64,000 nucleotides of DNA. Origin: Anaspis maculata (taxonomy: Eukaryota > Arthropoda > Insecta > Coleoptera > Scraptiidae). Below the pieces are notes generated by a model. That model saw nothing but the letters and a program-made list of their open reading frames with translations. It did no database searches and had not been told where the DNA came from. Shown here one piece after another: positions 11,181 through 22,034 of this stretch (positions are counted from its first letter, which is position 1; each line of letters opens with the position of its first letter). The stretch covers positions 24,754,635-24,818,634 of the forward strand of contig OX421967.1 of NCBI GenBank assembly GCA_949128115.1. Direction: 5' to 3'. Both the position numbers and the translations under genes were made by a program.

Positions 11181-12860
11181 CAGGGTGTCTGTTTTTCGAG
11201 GCTAAGCATGGGTATCTCGCTTATCTTTAGAGATACATACAGAGTCGGTTGAATTGGAAAAAAGTTGCGAAGTTTCATAACGATCAATCATCCAAGAAGA
11301 TATTTGACTTGTCAGTTTTAGTTTTCGAGATTACGAGAAAAAACAGAAATTTGTAATTTTTGTTTTTATTTTTTATTTGAAAAACGGTTGAAGGTGGCCT
11401 TTTCTAATTAAGACATTGTGGAAGCACTTTTCCAAGGTGAATTCAATGTTGCCAAAATCTTCGTTCTAGCTTTCAAAACAAGCGAGATATGACATTCAAC
11501 TTTTTTTTCTCTCATGGGCGCCATATTGGATTTTGACATTTTTTAATACAATTTTATTTTCTGGCTACAACGATGTGTCACATGCCACTGTTGAATTCAT
11601 GCTTCAGAGCAAAAATTTTTTTTTAATTTTTCAAAGAGTGCTTTGGAAACAAAATCAGCACCGACAATAAAAAACAAGTGAGTATGCCTTCACGTGCGTG
11701 AGTCTCAGTAGCGCATTTTCTCAAAGAGGCATATTGTGAACGTAAAAAAATTTGGTTGAAGGAGAAACACCATTCCTTGCCGACTTTCTTCATTCGAAAC
11801 TCATTGTGATATTGTGTTATCAGAATGGGGTACTTGCCAATGAAATAGATTTGAATGAGAATTCTTTCACTTATCAATATATTTTTTTGTTTGAGGGCGG
11901 GAGCTGGGAGCGGCGACTAATCAACAGTAGTCTATTCTTTCCCATTTTTAGTCGGCTATCCATATAGCGAAAGAATTAGATCGCTATGTCTTCGGGATTA
12001 TGTTTTCCATTTATCTCTTACTTTGAGGGCAGCGTGTGTGAGCAGCAGAGTTTGGCAAAGAAATTCTTCCACAGTTTGAGTTGGGAGTTTCTGAATGTTT
12101 GAGGTAACATTAAAATGTAATTCAGTGGAAATTATTGGAAGTTGCACTTTTTTTCTTTTGGGGGTGGAAGTTGGAGGCGGCGCCATGTCAAAGGTAGCCT
12201 ATTCTTTCCAATTTTTAGTTAGCTATCCATATAGCGAAAGAACTAGATCGTTATGTCTTCGGATTTATGTTTTTCATTCATCTCTCACTTTGAGGGCAGC
12301 GTGTGGGGGCGGCAGCATTCGGCAAAGTAACTGTTGCACAGTTTGAGTTGGGAGTTTCTAAATGTGAGGGAAATATGACAATCAGTGGAAATTGTGAAAG
12401 TTGCATTTTTTTGTTTGGAGGCGGCAGCTGGAGGCGGCGTCTAATTAAAAGTGGCCTATATTTTTCCAATTTTAGTCAGCCATCAATATAGTGAAAGAAT
12501 TAGATCGCTATGTCTTCAGGTTCATGTTTTACATTTATCTCTCGATTTGGGGGCGCGAATGTCGTAACTCGGTTGCTTTGAAAGCTAAAATAAAGATTTT
12601 GGCAGCTTTGGATTTGGAAGTGCCCCGACAATGTCTAGATTAGAAATGGCCACCTTCAACCGTTTTTTGAATAAAAAATAAAAAGAAAAATTCAGGTTCC
12701 TGTTTGTCACGATATCTCAAAAACAAAAATCGATACGTCAAATTTCTTTTTGGATCATTGATCGTCATGAAAATGTGCAACTTTTTCCTAATTTAACCGA
12801 CTTTGTATCTCTCAAGATAAGCGAGACACCCATGCTTAGCCTCGAAAAACGGACACCCTG
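11181..12860. mobile_element. Foldback element, CAGGGTGTCC family, with minisatellite
   Basis: Ends TA|CAGGGTGTCTGTTTTTCGAG and CTCGAAAAACGGACACCCTG|TA. The arms (about 11181-11640 and 12560-12860) match those of 61448-62366 and 56882-57708. The centre is replaced by about 2.6 tandem copies of a 260-bp unit starting near 11881, 12147 and 12405, each with TATAGCGAAAGAA and TCGCTATGTCTTC or close variants. It is present in duplication copy A only. Confidence 0.85.
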
Positions 12861-12959
12861 TATAACAAAATCTGGCCGTGTTGGTCGCTCAGGGAACTCA
12901 TGTATTTTGGCTTTGCGCAAACCCTCTAGTTTCTAGCCAGGCGTAAACGTGGTGATACA

Positions 12960-14847
12960 CCCAATGAACATTTTTGGTTATATTAAGGTGATCATTACAT
13001 TTTCTTCACTAGTTTATGAAACTATAGGTTATATTAGTTTACGTTCGTTACTCCTACATAACTTTTACAAACCATCTATATATCCAAAGTGGAGAACCCT
13101 ATAAAGGTTACCGTCACGTATCAGAAGTACCCGTTAGTTTTATAGTCTTGGTTATATTATTGTAATCAGCGTATCTTACAAACCTCTTATAAAACCTCTT
13201 ATATAACTCTGCACAAGTTATTTGTGATCACTATAGGTGATGATATGGTTATTATCACTTACTAGTAGTGATTATAAACTTAGTTTATAGAAGTTGTTAT
13301 CATGTTTATATAACTACGTGACTGAGCTACTTCACAAAAAAACTGTGCCTCTCTCTTGCTCGCAATATTTATTCATAATGTTGTCTTCCTTTCAATCCGG
13401 CATAAGATTTTTGCTAAGACAAGTCATGAATCCTGATTATTACAAATCTTTTCATCTACTATTATGATGGTAATGACCAATTTCTTGCCAGTAGACTCGC
13501 GAATAACACCTGGGAAGTACAATATATCGAGTAATTTTCTGACCTACCTCGATAAAAATCACGCGCTCCAAATATAATTAGGTTTTGATACTTTTTCATA
13601 GAAAATAGTAAATATTATCATTGACAAATTTGTTTTTTTTTTGTTTTCCTTGAATGACATTCGATATTCAGACCTCTTTCCAAGAATAAATGAATTTTCT
13701 ATGATTTCTTCAATCAAAATTTGCATTTTTACGAAATGTTCCAAACAAGCTCCATTATTTGAACAAACAAATATGGCCGAAATTACAAGTCGTCAGCTAT
13801 CACTCTTAAATAACAATTATATCACATGTATCGCAAATTTTAGACCTATTATACCCATAACAAACATTCAAGGAAGCATTGACACCAGTATATGCCTTCA
13901 GGTTATATAGGAGAAGTACAAATGACCGCAATATACCCGAAGATTATAAGTGGTAGCATCTCAATCGTAATAGTAACAGTTTGATGCCTTTAAGTTTTAT
14001 AGCAGAAGTACAAATGACCGTGAAATACCCGAAGGTTATATAATGGTGACATCTAGTCGTAATGGTAATAACTGATCTCTTTATGAAACCTGCAGTAGCA
14101 ACTGGGTTTCTCCCGCGTCAACTGCATTATTTCCTGTGCGACGCAAAATTTTGTGAAAATTCTGGCAATGTCGTTCAAAATTGTACTTGTGAGATGTTGA
14201 TTGTGAGATGTTCTCGTAAAAATGAGATTCAGGTTTTGTTTCGCTCTACAATGAAACGAACCCCTTCTTTCACTTTCTTCCAATTATTTTTTATTCGCGA
14301 ATTCACTTTCTTAATCTCTCCCGATCTGTCATCCATTTTGTTTTGACTTCAAACGACCACATATCACTCGACATATTATAGAAAGACCCCACTGTAAAAC
14401 TCAGTGTTTTGTAATTGAAGTTATAGGTACTTTTGGTTTTCTAACAGTATTAGTCGGCACTAATCTTTTACTTTTGTCACTGGGAAGATTTCAAATTGGT
14501 TACTTATATACCATTTATGAGAGTTGTTTTATTGAGGTTACAGTAATTCTGGGAAGATTTATAGTTGTGTGTTGTTACACCGCTATAAAACCAGATTACC
14601 CTCAGTTACATAAGGTGGTGAATGGAGACAACTATATATCCACTTTTATAAACCTATTAGGAATTAAACTTGAAGTGATCATGAACATGGTAACAGATAC
14701 GTTTATGTCACCATTTTAAAAAACTGTAAGGTATATAAGACTTCAGGGTTCTTGAAACTCTTAATATAACAACAAGTTGTTCAGAAAACCCTAATATACC
14801 TTTTATAAAACCAACATCCCTTTAGGTGACCCGAAATGTTCATTGGG
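12960..14847. mobile_element. DNA element with CCCAATGAACATTT ends
   Basis: A 1.9-kb AT-rich insertion with inverted ends CCCAATGAACATTT / AAATGTTCATTGGG. The empty site in duplication copy B (GATACATTCTGAATA near 18044-18058) shows what was there before and implies a duplication of only CA. The interior has no recognised gene. It contains a direct duplication of about 100 bp (13880-14050, with GAAGTACAAATGACCG twice). Confidence 0.7.
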
Positions 14848-15584
14848 CATCCTGAATACTTCAACATTTTTCTTGCTTATTGTGGTATGAGTCAAAGACA
14901 GAAGATGGAGGAATCCAATTTCAGCTGCATGTTTTTGAAGGAGAATCAGCCCCTTGCTCACCTGAAAATGTCCGTAACCAATATGTACTACGGGAACCTG
15001 TCTGTCGCTGCTCATTGTTCCGCTTGCGTGGTGTTGGTTACGAGCATTTTCAGGTGAACAAGAGGCTGATTCTCCTTCACATACACTTGCAATAAGTGAA
15101 CTCCTCCACTCTCCGTTCTTTAGTCAATACAAGCAAAAAAAGTTGACGTATCAGAATGAATGGATTCGTTTGGAAGCAAGTTTTTTTTTTTTTTCCTTAC
15201 AAACAAGGGCTTTCACTATTCAATAGCTGCGCCATTGAGTTCGGCTCTGAATGTAGAGAAGGTGAATTTGACACGTTCATGTTGCTTTTCAATTGGAAGT
15301 ATGTCCAGCACTCGGTCCAGCAAAATTTTCGGTATAGTGGAGGAAAGCGTCCACCGGTGCCGGGTTAAGCTTCGTTGCGGAAAGACGCCGACGTTAAATG
15401 ACGAATAAAAAAAAGATAGTAACGTGAAAAATTTATTAAGCCGTATAAATTTTCCTCGGCTGTTTGCCTCGGCATTTAGCCTACCTCTCTTGTTATTTTC
15501 ACTTGCATTTCTCGTGACTTGAATAATCAAAAAATTAAGCAACAAAGCCCGTACTCTGCAAGAACTTTATTGAGTGACAGGCTA

Positions 15585-15707
15585 TCAGGTGTACAATTTG
15601 TTCTCTTCAGGATTCTTGTTAGGACACTGGTACAGTTTGTTGATCCTCACTATGTCAGTTCGACTCAGGCCTCTTCGTTGTCCCATTGAACTTTGCTGAT
15701 CACCATC
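15585..15707 (-). CDS. Astacin terminal exon, copy B
   Basis: Minus-strand exon after acceptor TTTGTTCCAG, 40 codons plus TGA, phase 0 in. It encodes the same astacin C-terminal signature (MGQRRGLS...INKLYQC) and ends KLYT. A polyadenylation signal follows at plus positions 15566-15571. It is the nearest downstream partner of the zinc-binding exon at 21024-21399. Joining 63058-63377, 21024-21399 and this exon gives 819 bases in one frame, a 272-residue secreted astacin. Confidence 0.8.
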   Translation of the reverse strand, partial: DGDQQSSMGQRRGLSRTDIVRINKLYQCPNKNPEENKLYT

Positions 15708-15749
15708 CTGGAACAAAACAAAATTGTTGTGTAATAGTTATTATTTACA

Positions 15750-15864
15750 CATAAGGCAGGAAAGTGAATCTTCACAGGGCTATTAGGCATATTCAAGGAC
15801 GAGCGCAAGCGAGGCCTGGAAGCCTACGTGCCGCCCTGTAAAGACACTTTCCTGACGTATTATG
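15750..15864. mobile_element. Hairpin MITE
   Basis: Imperfect inverted repeat with CATAAGGCAGGAAAGTG on the left and CACTTTCCTGACG on the right. The GC-rich centre contains GAGCGCAAGCGAGGCCTGG. It is absent from duplication copy A. A related layout occurs at 57803-57905. Confidence 0.6.
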
Positions 15865-15994
15865 TTAGAAACTATCCCAAGAAACCACAAATGAAGAAAT
15901 TGGTACCAGAATTCTGAAATGTCATTATGACTCAATTTGGCAAATATCACGTTGCTGGGTCCGGTTTTCAACAGTTCCCAGCAAACAAAACGTT

Positions 15995-16220
15995 TTCGTA
16001 ATCGTTTCATAGATACATAACGCGCAAAGTAATACATAACCAAAAATATAAGTTTTGCAGTTTATGTATCCAGCATGACATTTGTCAAAGTAGTGTCAAA
16101 ATTTACAAGAAATTCGAGTTTTCCCTCAATTTAAGCGACGATTACGAAAAACGTTGTTCGACACACGAGCGCTGTGCTTTTTCAGACCCTCAGCCTCTTT
16201 TGCAGCATTCGGCTACGCCT
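15995..16220. repeat. Dispersed repeat shared with 5040-5450
   Basis: Direct, diverged copy of the block in the odorant-binding protein intron. Here it is not interrupted by the TGGTAGCCC MITE. Confidence 0.75.
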
Positions 16221-16489
16221 CATGATGACAATAAACAAGGCTTTGGGCCTGAAAACGTGCTCTTGTATCGAAAAATACTATTTCGACGCAGGAGAGTGAG
16301 ATTCTCCTGCCTAGGCAGGGAAATGCCATTTTCCTGCTTCAAATTTCCGATCATAACAAGAGCTGGAGATCTTTGTGAAAATCTTGAAAATACAACGAAT
16401 GAGATGCGAATGAGGAAAGTCTTCCACTTTAAGAATAGAACGAATGAAACATTCGTCAACAATACACAAGTATAACAGTTAGGTACATA

Positions 16490-17478
16490 CCGGGTGATCA
16501 TTTGAAAACTATCCACCTGCAATAACTCCCGATTCCTGGTGAAAATGTCTTTGAGCAAAAACAGGTCGATTTTTATATCAATTGCGATACCTACATTAAA
16601 TTCAACAGAATTAAATTTTCTTTCTGAAAAAATATTTCTAAAACTTTTAACCCCACCCCTCTCCCCCCCCTAAATTCTCTGAGTGTCCAAATAAATATTC
16701 TTGATCTCTCAATTCTCTTTGATGCAGTCAACGTCATCCTGCACAACATCGGAAGAGAAAATTTTCTGTGGAAAAAGTGCCACCCAAATTCAGCCCTTTG
16801 CTCCCCCCTCCTCACCTTAAAAATCTAAAATGACAGTACCTACTTTGTGATACATTAAATCAAAGGGAATTGGATTCTCTCCCTGAACACAATTTTTTCG
16901 AAATTTTCAAAACCCCCGTTTTCCTACTAAACTACTCCAAATGTCCAGTTAAATGGGGGAGGGGTTGAAAATTTCAAAAAAATTGTTTTTAGAAAGAGAA
17001 TTCAATTTTCTTTAATTTGATATACCACAAAGCGAGTAGTATTTTGTAAAATTTAAAAGTTGAGGTGGGGGAGAGTATGGGGTCAATTTGGGTGGCACTT
17101 TTTCCACCGAAAATTCTCTTTTTTAAAGCTATTCAGGATGATGCTGACTAAAGTGAAGAGAATTGAGGGGTCCAGAATATTGAAAGGGACACCCAGAGAA
17201 TTTTTAGGGAGAAGGGGGGTGGAGTTGAAAAAATTTAAGATATCTTTTTCAAAAAAAAAAATTCAATTTTTTTCAATTTGATGTATCGCAAGGTAGGTAG
17301 TGTCATTTTAAATTTTATTTTTAGGATGGGTGGGGGCGAGGGGGCTGAACATAGAAATTTGTCAATGTATGTTTTAGATGTCCCCCTTGATATAAAAATC
17401 GACCTGTTTTTGCTCGAAGAAATATTGACTAGGAATCGGGAGTTATTGCAGGTGGATAGTTTTCAAATGATCACCCGG
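16490..17478. mobile_element. Foldback element, CCGGGTGATC ends
   Basis: Ends TA|CCGGGTGATCATTTGAAAAC and the reverse complement followed by TA. The arms are about 370-470 bp each and contain G-rich or C-rich runs. Duplication copy A carries the uninterrupted site GGTACATATAACC near 10754-10766, which shows directly that TA is the target and that insertion followed the duplication. Confidence 0.88.
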
Positions 17479-18530
17479 TATAGGTAATCACAGTATAACT
17501 CTCAAGTTATAACGTGAATAACAACAACATATTGGATGGAAACTGAAGAAGTCTGATAAAAACATTGGAGACAAGTAAAACCTAATGACAAAACAAATAA
17601 AGCACCGATTCAGAAGACTTCTTGTGATAAAGCAATACTTACAAGTGGTTTCAGAAATGGGTGAAAATTATAATTTTATTATTTGAATCAATTCAGTTAT
17701 TACTTAGCAAATTAAATTGAATGGGATAAATGTCGATGATCTCAAAAAAACTACTTTTTCGTTTTGCAGCGGTAACGTTATTCTCCTTTACCTCACAATT
17801 TTGAAAATCAGAAGTCCGTGGCCCGTCTTGAAGCTAAATCTTCCGTTGACTTATCAATTGCAAACAAATCATTCACCACGTTTACGCGACATTTTAAACT
17901 AATACTATGGTAAACGCTTGAAAGCTACCTACTTCTTGGATTGTATCGGTCAAAATCTGGCCACGTTGGTAGCTTAGGGAACGCATGTGTTTTGGCTTCA
18001 CGTCAATACTCTAGTTTCAAACCAGACATTAACGTGGTGATACATTCTGAATAGAACAAAGTTTTTTTGCTTGTATGAGTCAAAGACGGAAGGTCCTTCA
18101 ACCTAAGCCGATTGAAGCTGATATTTTGGAGGAGAACCAGCCTCAGCCCATCTTAAAATGTCTGTAGCCAATACTACGAAAATCTGTCTGTCGCTGCTTT
18201 GCGTTATGTTGGCTACGAGCATTTTCAGATGATCAAAAGGCTGATTCTCCTTCAATAACATGCAGATGTAATTAAGCTCCTCCACCTTCCTAGAGTCTTA
18301 TATACAAGCAAGAAAAATGTTGACGTATTTGGAATGAATGATTCGTCCCAAAGCAATTTGTTCTTTAATTTTTTCTCCTCCGAAACTGGATGGGGAGGGG
18401 CTTCCGATTTGAGTCACCTGTGTGACGGAAATTTGCTATCAAAGTTGAGGCTGCGCCCTTCGTGACGGCTTTGAATGTATAGAAGGTGAATTTGACACGT
18501 TCTTGTTGCTTCTTAAATTGTAATCATGTA

Positions 18531-20960
18531 TTATTTTCCATTTGTATTGGACAGAATCGAAAGGAAAAGGGTTTAGTCCTGGAGGCAGCACTGCTGACGG
18601 CGGAATCAAATCTTGAAAACTCAATTTGAGCACGTACAAGGCCACGTACAGAGTGTTCACGTATAAATTATACCCCCTCTCCCCCCTGGAGACTTCCTCT
18701 TGAACCTAATTTTAAAAATGAAAAACGATTCTCTTATAGATCTTTCCGTAGGCTTCGAATCTGTCCACAAAAATGTTCTGTGGTATATTTCTTACAGGGT
18801 GCAAAATCGAACTTTTTTTGTCAAATTGGACAGCCTGTATTTAATCAGTTCGGCGCCCCAAAAGCTCTAAACCCCAGTTCGTATGGAATAGTGGTATAAG
18901 CTCCAAGAAATGAATTATTCAGTAATAACCAGCGAGTTCAAAGATTATGATTTTAATTTATTTCACAATAAAATCAATGAAAATTAGAACAATAAATTCC
19001 TATTCATAATTGTCGGAGACTACCTTGACCTGCCTATTTTCTAGTTTGCATAGCCAGTCCGCAGTCCCGAGGGCTCTAGGATACAAAATTATAACCTAAT
19101 TAGTCCTGCTAATGAGCTGATCCTACCCTTGAAATCCCTGAATGAACAAATGTCATAGCTGGCAAAGTTCTGAGGTTATAGTTGACCTTTTGTCAACCCT
19201 CTTTGGTGGGTGACCTCTATTGCCTAATTAATTTAGCAATTTAGACTTTTGGCTCTTTTGGTCCAAGTGCGCGAGCGTTTATTCGAGATATCAGCCTCAA
19301 GTTGGTAGAAGCCACCGGAAATCACAAAGAGGGCTCCTGGTTTAGAGGAAGACTATCACTCGCGATTCAACGGGGAAATGCCATCAGTGTGATGGGAACT
19401 TTTTGCACTGATGTCACTTCCTCGTTGAATTTTTCGAACTATTTTTAGTTACGGTTATAGTTCTACAATAATATGTTGTACTTGTAGTTGAATGAATACC
19501 CAAATTTTTCGAAAAAAAAAAGCATTAATTAACATCATCAACTTGGACCTCCACACACAGCTAGTGGCCTAATTAGCTGAAAGAAGAGCCTTTTCCATTT
19601 TTGCATGGATTCCAACCCTTTGACGGAAGCTAGACTTCCTCAAATCAACTCTCAAAAGAAATCAAACGCAGCAAGTCAAATCATCAACAGGTAAATCGCC
19701 GGAGCTTTGGAATAAACTGGCATAAAATCAAATAAATTAAATGGCACTTCTGCCGGCAATTACATGGCAATTCTTCCCATGTGTGCCTGTCAGCGAATAC
19801 GTCACTATTCTTTTGCGTTTACTGACAGTTTGACGCGTTTTATGATTTCTTGTTGTGCTTTGTTAATCTAATTATGTGTTTGCTCACAACCACTATGGTA
19901 ATTGATTCATTACATACCTAGTAGGAGGTCGGGAAGTGACCCATTGCCGACCTCCCGAGAAAGTGAAGAAATGGTAGGTTTAGAAGGGAAATTTCGAAAT
20001 ATGCATCCAACCAAACAATAAGTGTGTTAATCAGTATTTCATGAACCACGTTTCAGCAAAATTAATCGGCCTACCTGGAAGTTATGACAAAAAGTTAATT
20101 TTCAGATTTCAACTTTTGAACGCCTGTAACCCTGCAAGCTGAGTACATGGTTGTGAGTAAAATAGTATACATACTCTCAACGGTAAATACCTGGAGGGTC
20201 TCTGTTCCCTCAGCAGTAATGATGTATTTTCCGTCTCGGTATGTAATATACTATTATTTTGTTGTTGTTAATTCCTGCATAGTCCAAATGACTGTAATGA
20301 CTTTCTTGTTTCATTTGTATTTGTGTTTTATTGTTTTGGTCCATGTCATGTCATTTTGTCATTCTGTCAGTTTATTGTTGTGAGGTGTTGTGAGAAAAAA
20401 AACAGATTTATTAAAAACTTTGCTAACGATTCAAATAAAAAATTCATTTTGCTTGCTCTCATTCGCGTTTCATTAAGAAATTTCAGCCTCATCCCCAAAT
20501 CCACGTTCTCATCTAGAGTAAGAATTACACAACGTAGGGAAAACGTAGACAACGTAGGAAGGGGGAGGGGGTAATGACGATCAAGGCCAAACGTCGAAAA
20601 GTGGGTTACATTACAAATTTAATTATTGTTAGCTGATTGAGACATTTTCTCTGATGGATTCTAGATCAGTGCTGGTTGAATGACCACGGAAAATGCAATC
20701 AAGCTGTTGCGATCTGAACATTTCCACATAATCTTTCGTGAAACTTGTGTTTTCTGTGGTCACTAAGCCAATATTTACCAGAGAAAATATCTTAATTAGT
20801 TAACAATGATTAAATTCGCTGGTGGAACTGGCTGTGATTGATTGAGTTGACACACAACGTAGGGTCATGCCTGTAAGGTAGAGTGCGTAGTCGATCTAAG
20901 AGAGTGAAGCACCCAGTGTAAGCAAAAGTAATCAAAAAGGGGTAAGCATAAATTCCTTCA
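18531..20960. other. No gene recognised
   Basis: No convincing exon, RNA gene or long inverted repeat. It lies in the presumed intron between the astacin zinc-binding exon and its last exon up to 20960. Open frames at 20147-20574 are hydrophobic or basic but lack any start context, domain or splice support. Confidence 0.45.
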
Positions 20961-21023
20961 TCATCACAAGCCAATTAATTGGAAGAGGTATAGGTTTGTA
21001 CCATCACAGTACTCACTTTTTAC

Positions 21024-21399
21024 CTTGGAAATGATCGTGGGTTCACCAGTATAGGAAAACGCCGCAGCGAAGTAGTGCAGCACCGATTGGAAATCGTACG
21101 GAAGTCCGAAAGTACGGCTAGCGTTTTGGCCGAGTTTGGTAAAGTAAACGCACGAATTGGATTTGATCCTGTCCCACTTCACATCGACGTAGAGGTCCCT
21201 GTCGAATCTGCTGTGCTCGTGGAAGAACCCCAAAACGTGCATGAGCTCGTGCAAGACAACTCCGGTGGTTCTTGTACAGATCGGACTTTCCAGCGTGCTG
21301 AACTGCTCGCCACCTTCGTATCCAACGGTGGAAATACATCCGTTATCCACGTTGATAATGTGGAGGTAATTTACGTCCGCGTCAGTCTTGCGTCGAAAT
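21024..21399 (-). CDS. Astacin metalloprotease, zinc-binding exon
   Basis: Minus-strand exon from acceptor TTTCCAG to donor AAG|GTAAAA: one base plus 125 codons, phase 2 in and phase 0 out. It carries the full astacin zinc signature HELMHVLGFFHEHSRFDRD (His at product residues 157, 161 and 167 when joined to the first exon) with the catalytic Glu. Conserved cysteines are in GCISTVGYEGG and PICT. The Met-turn reads SVLHY, so the Tyr ligand is kept but the normally invariant Met is Leu. Family role: secreted zinc endopeptidase. A second possible donor, A|GTGAGT 7 bases downstream, gives an immediate stop when joined to either known last exon. The first exon at 63058-63377 ends TCV plus two bases of Arg and joins this one as TCVRF, as expected for astacins. 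The intervening intron would be 41.7 kb, full of transposons. Confidence 0.9.
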
Positions 21400-21788
21400 C
21401 TGGAAACAGAATGATACACAATAAATCAAGACATTTTGGACTTCTTCTGTTGGTTTTGTGACAATCAAGATGTACTTAGGAAGATAGATTGTAAGCGTTA
21501 CGTTTCATTATGAATTTTTTTCAGTAGGCATAACGTACAATAACTTAATTGAATGTATGTATCATAATAATATGTAATAAAAACTATGACAAACATTCAC
21601 CAAACTTCAGTAGGCAAGTTTCCGATAAAGACTTCGCAGGAGACACTTTATTCAGGTCTCGAACGTAGGTAACTATCGGCGGTGCATTACAGAGTCCAAA
21701 AGACTATGATCTGGTACAATCCAAACTTCTAGCGGAGAATGCCGTTCTTCCCTTTGTCTCGAGGGAAGAGGGAAGAAAAGGAGTCCTA

Positions 21789-21939
21789 AAGCTTGGTTCC
21801 CAGTTGCGAATATTCGGACAGAAAATGCGATTTTGTGTGTCAAATTTTGAATTGGAGGGCTCTGATTGTCCAATATGACGACTTTGACGTAAAATTTCGC
21901 ATTTTCTGTCCGATTATTCGCATCTGGGAATCCAGCTTT
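21789..21939. mobile_element. Hairpin MITE
   Basis: A 151-bp inverted repeat starting AAGCTTGGTTCCCAG at one end and AAGCTGGATTCCCAG at the other, followed by TGCGAAT and GGACAGAAAATGCGA or close variants. No clear target duplication. Confidence 0.7.
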
Positions 21940-22034
21940 CGAAAGGTACACGATGGTACTAGCGGAGGACATCTTAAGGTATGATTTGATAGCGATGTCC
22001 GGACGCAGCGGCTGGTAGTCACGTTCGCATACTA

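Larger units (their letters stand above)
9830..15395. repeat. Tandem segmental duplication, copy A
   Basis: This copy matches 15396-18530 in the same order and orientation: the astacin terminal exon with its 3' flank, the block at 10630-10770, the block at 10780-11060, CTGGCC...AACGTGGTGATACA near 12890-12960, and 14860-15320. It is longer because it alone contains the elements at 11181-12860 and 12960-14847. Divergence between copies is moderate, so the duplication is not very recent. Confidence 0.8.
15396..18530. repeat. Tandem segmental duplication, copy B
   Basis: Second copy of the segment described at 9830-15395. It includes an astacin terminal exon and private insertions: a MITE (15750-15864), a dispersed repeat (15995-16220) and a foldback element (16490-17478). 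Confidence 0.8.
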
